A stretch of DNA of 14,344 nt. Origin: Actinomycetota bacterium (GTDB lineage: Bacteria > Actinomycetota > Actinomycetes > S36-B12 > UBA5976). This document shows, piece after piece, positions 13,004-14,344 of this stretch (positions within the stretch are counted from its first letter, which is position 1; every line of letters begins with the position of its first letter). A program made the translations under genes and the position numbers. The stretch is taken from positions 1-14,344 of the forward strand of contig CANFIL010000022.1 in assembly GCA_947447095.1 (NCBI GenBank), read 5' to 3'. A model generated the notes under the pieces. That model saw only the letters and a program-made list of their open reading frames with translations. It did not search any database and had not been told where the DNA came from.

Positions 13004-14037
13004 TGTCAGCACCAATTTTGCGAGTTAAAGATCTTCAAAAGCACTTCCCAGTCACCAGCGGAAACCTGTTCAAGAAACAAGTTGGTGAAGTACGCGCTGT
13101 TGATGGCCTCACTTTTGATGTCTATCCAGGTGAGACCTTGGGTCTTGTTGGTGAATCAGGTTGCGGCAAGTCCACTGCAGGTCGCAGCATGTTGCGTCTT
13201 CTTGAACCAACAGGTGGGTCAGTCGAATTTGATGGCCAGGACTTGCTCGCCATGGGCAAGCGCCAACTCGTGTCTATGCGCCGCGAAATGCAGATGATTT
13301 TTCAAGATCCGTACTCATCGCTGAATCCTCGCCACACGATTGGCTCCATCATCGGAGCGCCGTTCGATGTACAGGGCGTAAAGCCTGAAGGCGGCACCAT
13401 GAAGGCTGTGCAGAGCCTTATGGAGCGTGTGGGCCTGAATCCAGAACACTACAACCGTTACCCCAATGAATTCTCGGGTGGTCAGCGTCAGCGCATTGGA
13501 ATTGCTCGCGCAATTGCATTGAAGCCAAAACTGATTGTGTGCGACGAGCCAGTTTCAGCACTTGACGTTTCGATTCAGGCGCAGGTTCTGAACTTGCTTG
13601 ATGACATCCAAAAAGAATTTGGCATTGCCTACATTTTCGTAGCTCACGACCTTTCGGTAGTCCGCCATATTTCCGATCGTGTTGCAGTGATGTATCTGGG
13701 CAAGATCATGGAATTAACCACGCGCGACCAGTTGTACAGCGCTCCGCTGCATCCATACACTCATGCCTTGCTGTCAGCTGTTCCAATTGCTGATCCGGAT
13801 CGCGAGCGCGCTCGTGAACGAATTATTTTGAATGGTGATCTTCCAAGTCCAAGCAATCCACCAAGCGGATGTGTATTCAGCACGAGATGCTGGAAGGCGA
13901 CGGATCGATGCAGTTCGGAGATCCCGGTACTACGCGAGATTTCTGCCGGTCATCAGATCGCTTGTCATTTCCCTGAAGATCGTTCATCAGCTACTGCATC
14001 GTCAACGGTTTCCGGTACGGATTTCACTGCGAACTAA
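13003..14037 (+). CDS. Peptide-type ABC transporter ATPase, OppF/DppF-like
   Basis: This 344-residue ATPase is the second motor subunit of the importer. It has the OppF-type N-terminus (LQKHFPVTSG, with a short insert before EVRAVDGLTF), Walker A GESGCGKS, Q-loop FQDPYSSLNPR, signature FSGGQRQRIGIARA, Walker B LIVCDEP with SALDVSIQAQ, and switch histidine in VAHDLSVVRHIS. The oligo_HPY domain starts at PLHPYTHALLSAVP and has cysteines in the pattern CX5C-X6-C-X17-C, parallel to the OppD-type protein. The start shares one base with the preceding stop (TAATG). It is the last gene of the operon; a strong terminator begins 9 nt after its stop codon. Confidence 0.95.
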   Translation: MSAPILRVKDLQKHFPVTSGNLFKKQVGEVRAVDGLTFDVYPGETLGLVGESGCGKSTAGRSMLRLLEPTGGSVEFDGQDLLAMGKRQLVSMRREMQMIFQDPYSSLNPRHTIGSIIGAPFDVQGVKPEGGTMKAVQSLMERVGLNPEHYNRYPNEFSGGQRQRIGIARAIALKPKLIVCDEPVSALDVSIQAQVLNLLDDIQKEFGIAYIFVAHDLSVVRHISDRVAVMYLGKIMELTTRDQLYSAPLHPYTHALLSAVPIADPDRERARERIILNGDLPSPSNPPSGCVFSTRCWKATDRCSSEIPVLREISAGHQIACHFPEDRSSATASSTVSGTDFTAN

Positions 14038-14046
14038 TCCACGTCC

Positions 14047-14089
14047 AACAATAAAGAGCCCGCTGGAAATCAGCGGGCTCTTTATTGTT
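14047..14089. terminator. Bidirectional rho-independent terminator
   Basis: A 19-bp perfect inverted repeat with a GAAAT loop lies between two convergent genes. The GC-rich centre is flanked by A-rich and T-rich arms, so each strand gives a stem followed by a U-rich run. It should end both the ABC importer transcript and the S9 peptidase transcript, whose stop codon is 6 nt away. Confidence 0.93.
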
Positions 14090-14095
14090 TGTTGT

Positions 14096-14344
14096 TTAAC
14101 GCTTGAGGTGTTGGTCGAAGAAATCAAGCGTTAGGAGCATGAGATTTTCTGCAACAACTTCTTGAGGTGTCATATGCGAAACACCAGAGAGCGGAAGAAC
14201 TGTATGAGGCTTGCGATGGGCGAGTAGCTCACCGGATAAGCCGAGTGAATGTGAAGACACCACATTGTCATCGGCTAAACCGTGCACCAACATCAAAGGG
14301 CGCTGCAGTTCGCTGGCACGAGGCAACAATGAACTTGCGTGGTA
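14096..14344 (-). CDS. Prolyl-oligopeptidase (S9) family serine peptidase, C-terminal end (5' part outside window)
   Basis: Only the last 82 codons are visible; the frame stays open to the right edge (YHASSLPRASELQRP). The sequence LMLVHGLADDNVV followed by HSLGLSGELLAHRKPHTVLPLSGVSHMTPQE and VAENLMLLTLDFFDQHL is the end of the alpha/beta-hydrolase domain of S9 peptidases of the DPP-IV/acylaminoacyl type. The catalytic Asp (in LADDNV) and His (in SHMTP) are present; the nucleophilic serine lies outside the window. These enzymes cleave short peptides. It converges on the peptide importer across a shared terminator. The neighbourhood fits peptide breakdown, but the two are separate transcription units. 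Another alpha/beta hydrolase is less likely because of the LADDNV and SHMTPQE blocks. Confidence 0.88.
   Translation of the reverse strand, partial: YHASSLLPRASELQRPLMLVHGLADDNVVSSHSLGLSGELLAHRKPHTVLPLSGVSHMTPQEVVAENLMLLTLDFFDQHLKR

Noticed and set aside
1..14344. tRNA, rRNA, CRISPR, insertion sequences, phage or defence genes
   Set aside because: No cloverleaf, repeat-spacer pattern, transposase or integrase motif or terminal inverted repeat was seen on either strand; all long frames are housekeeping or transport genes.

Overview
The window reads as an ordinary, densely packed chromosomal segment of an actinobacterium with roughly balanced base composition (judged by eye). Three things point there. 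The order ispH / reverse-strand DUF6542-like membrane protein / ychF matches what I recall of the mycobacterial Rv1110-Rv1111c-Rv1112 region. typA is followed directly by a family-5 solute-binding protein, as in Rv1165-Rv1166 (lpqW). Several starts are GTG or ATG codons lying 6-9 nt after a TANNNT -10 element with no Shine-Dalgarno sequence, which is the leaderless style common in Actinobacteria. The moderate base composition would fit an aquatic lineage such as Nanopelagicales (acI), but that is inference.

Left part (1-4313). The 3' part of ispH (isoprenoid synthesis) converges on, and overlaps, a small membrane protein gene. That gene is divergent from ychF, which is followed closely by an AHSA1/SRPBCC protein. 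On the reverse strand, an exported metallophosphoesterase and a short-chain dehydrogenase may form a two-gene unit whose end faces the SRPBCC gene.

Centre and right (4314-14037). A long run of plus-strand genes starts with leaderless typA. It is coupled to a solute-binding protein (SBP1) that has a signal sequence but no lipobox cysteine. A five-gene oligopeptide/dipeptide-type ABC importer follows: an OppC/DppC-type permease, a lipoprotein solute-binding protein (SBP2) with strongly biased codon use, an OppB/DppB-type permease, and OppD- and OppF-type ATPases. The last three are joined by ATGA and TAATG overlaps. SBP2 is bracketed by RNA hairpins, suggesting it is made in excess over the membrane and ATPase subunits. 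The importer ends at a 19-bp-stem terminator that probably serves both strands, because the C-terminal end of a prolyl-oligopeptidase (S9) family peptidase converges from the right. A peptide importer beside a peptidase suggests peptide use, but this rests on neighbourhood only.

I found no tRNA, rRNA, CRISPR array, transposase, integrase or attachment site, and no gene-free stretch over 300 bases. I see no convincing new system. The points most worth checking are the leaderless promoters, the hairpins around SBP2, the non-lipoprotein SBP1 coupled to typA, the paired CX3C motifs in the OppB-type permease, and the short-chain dehydrogenase lacking the usual catalytic serine.
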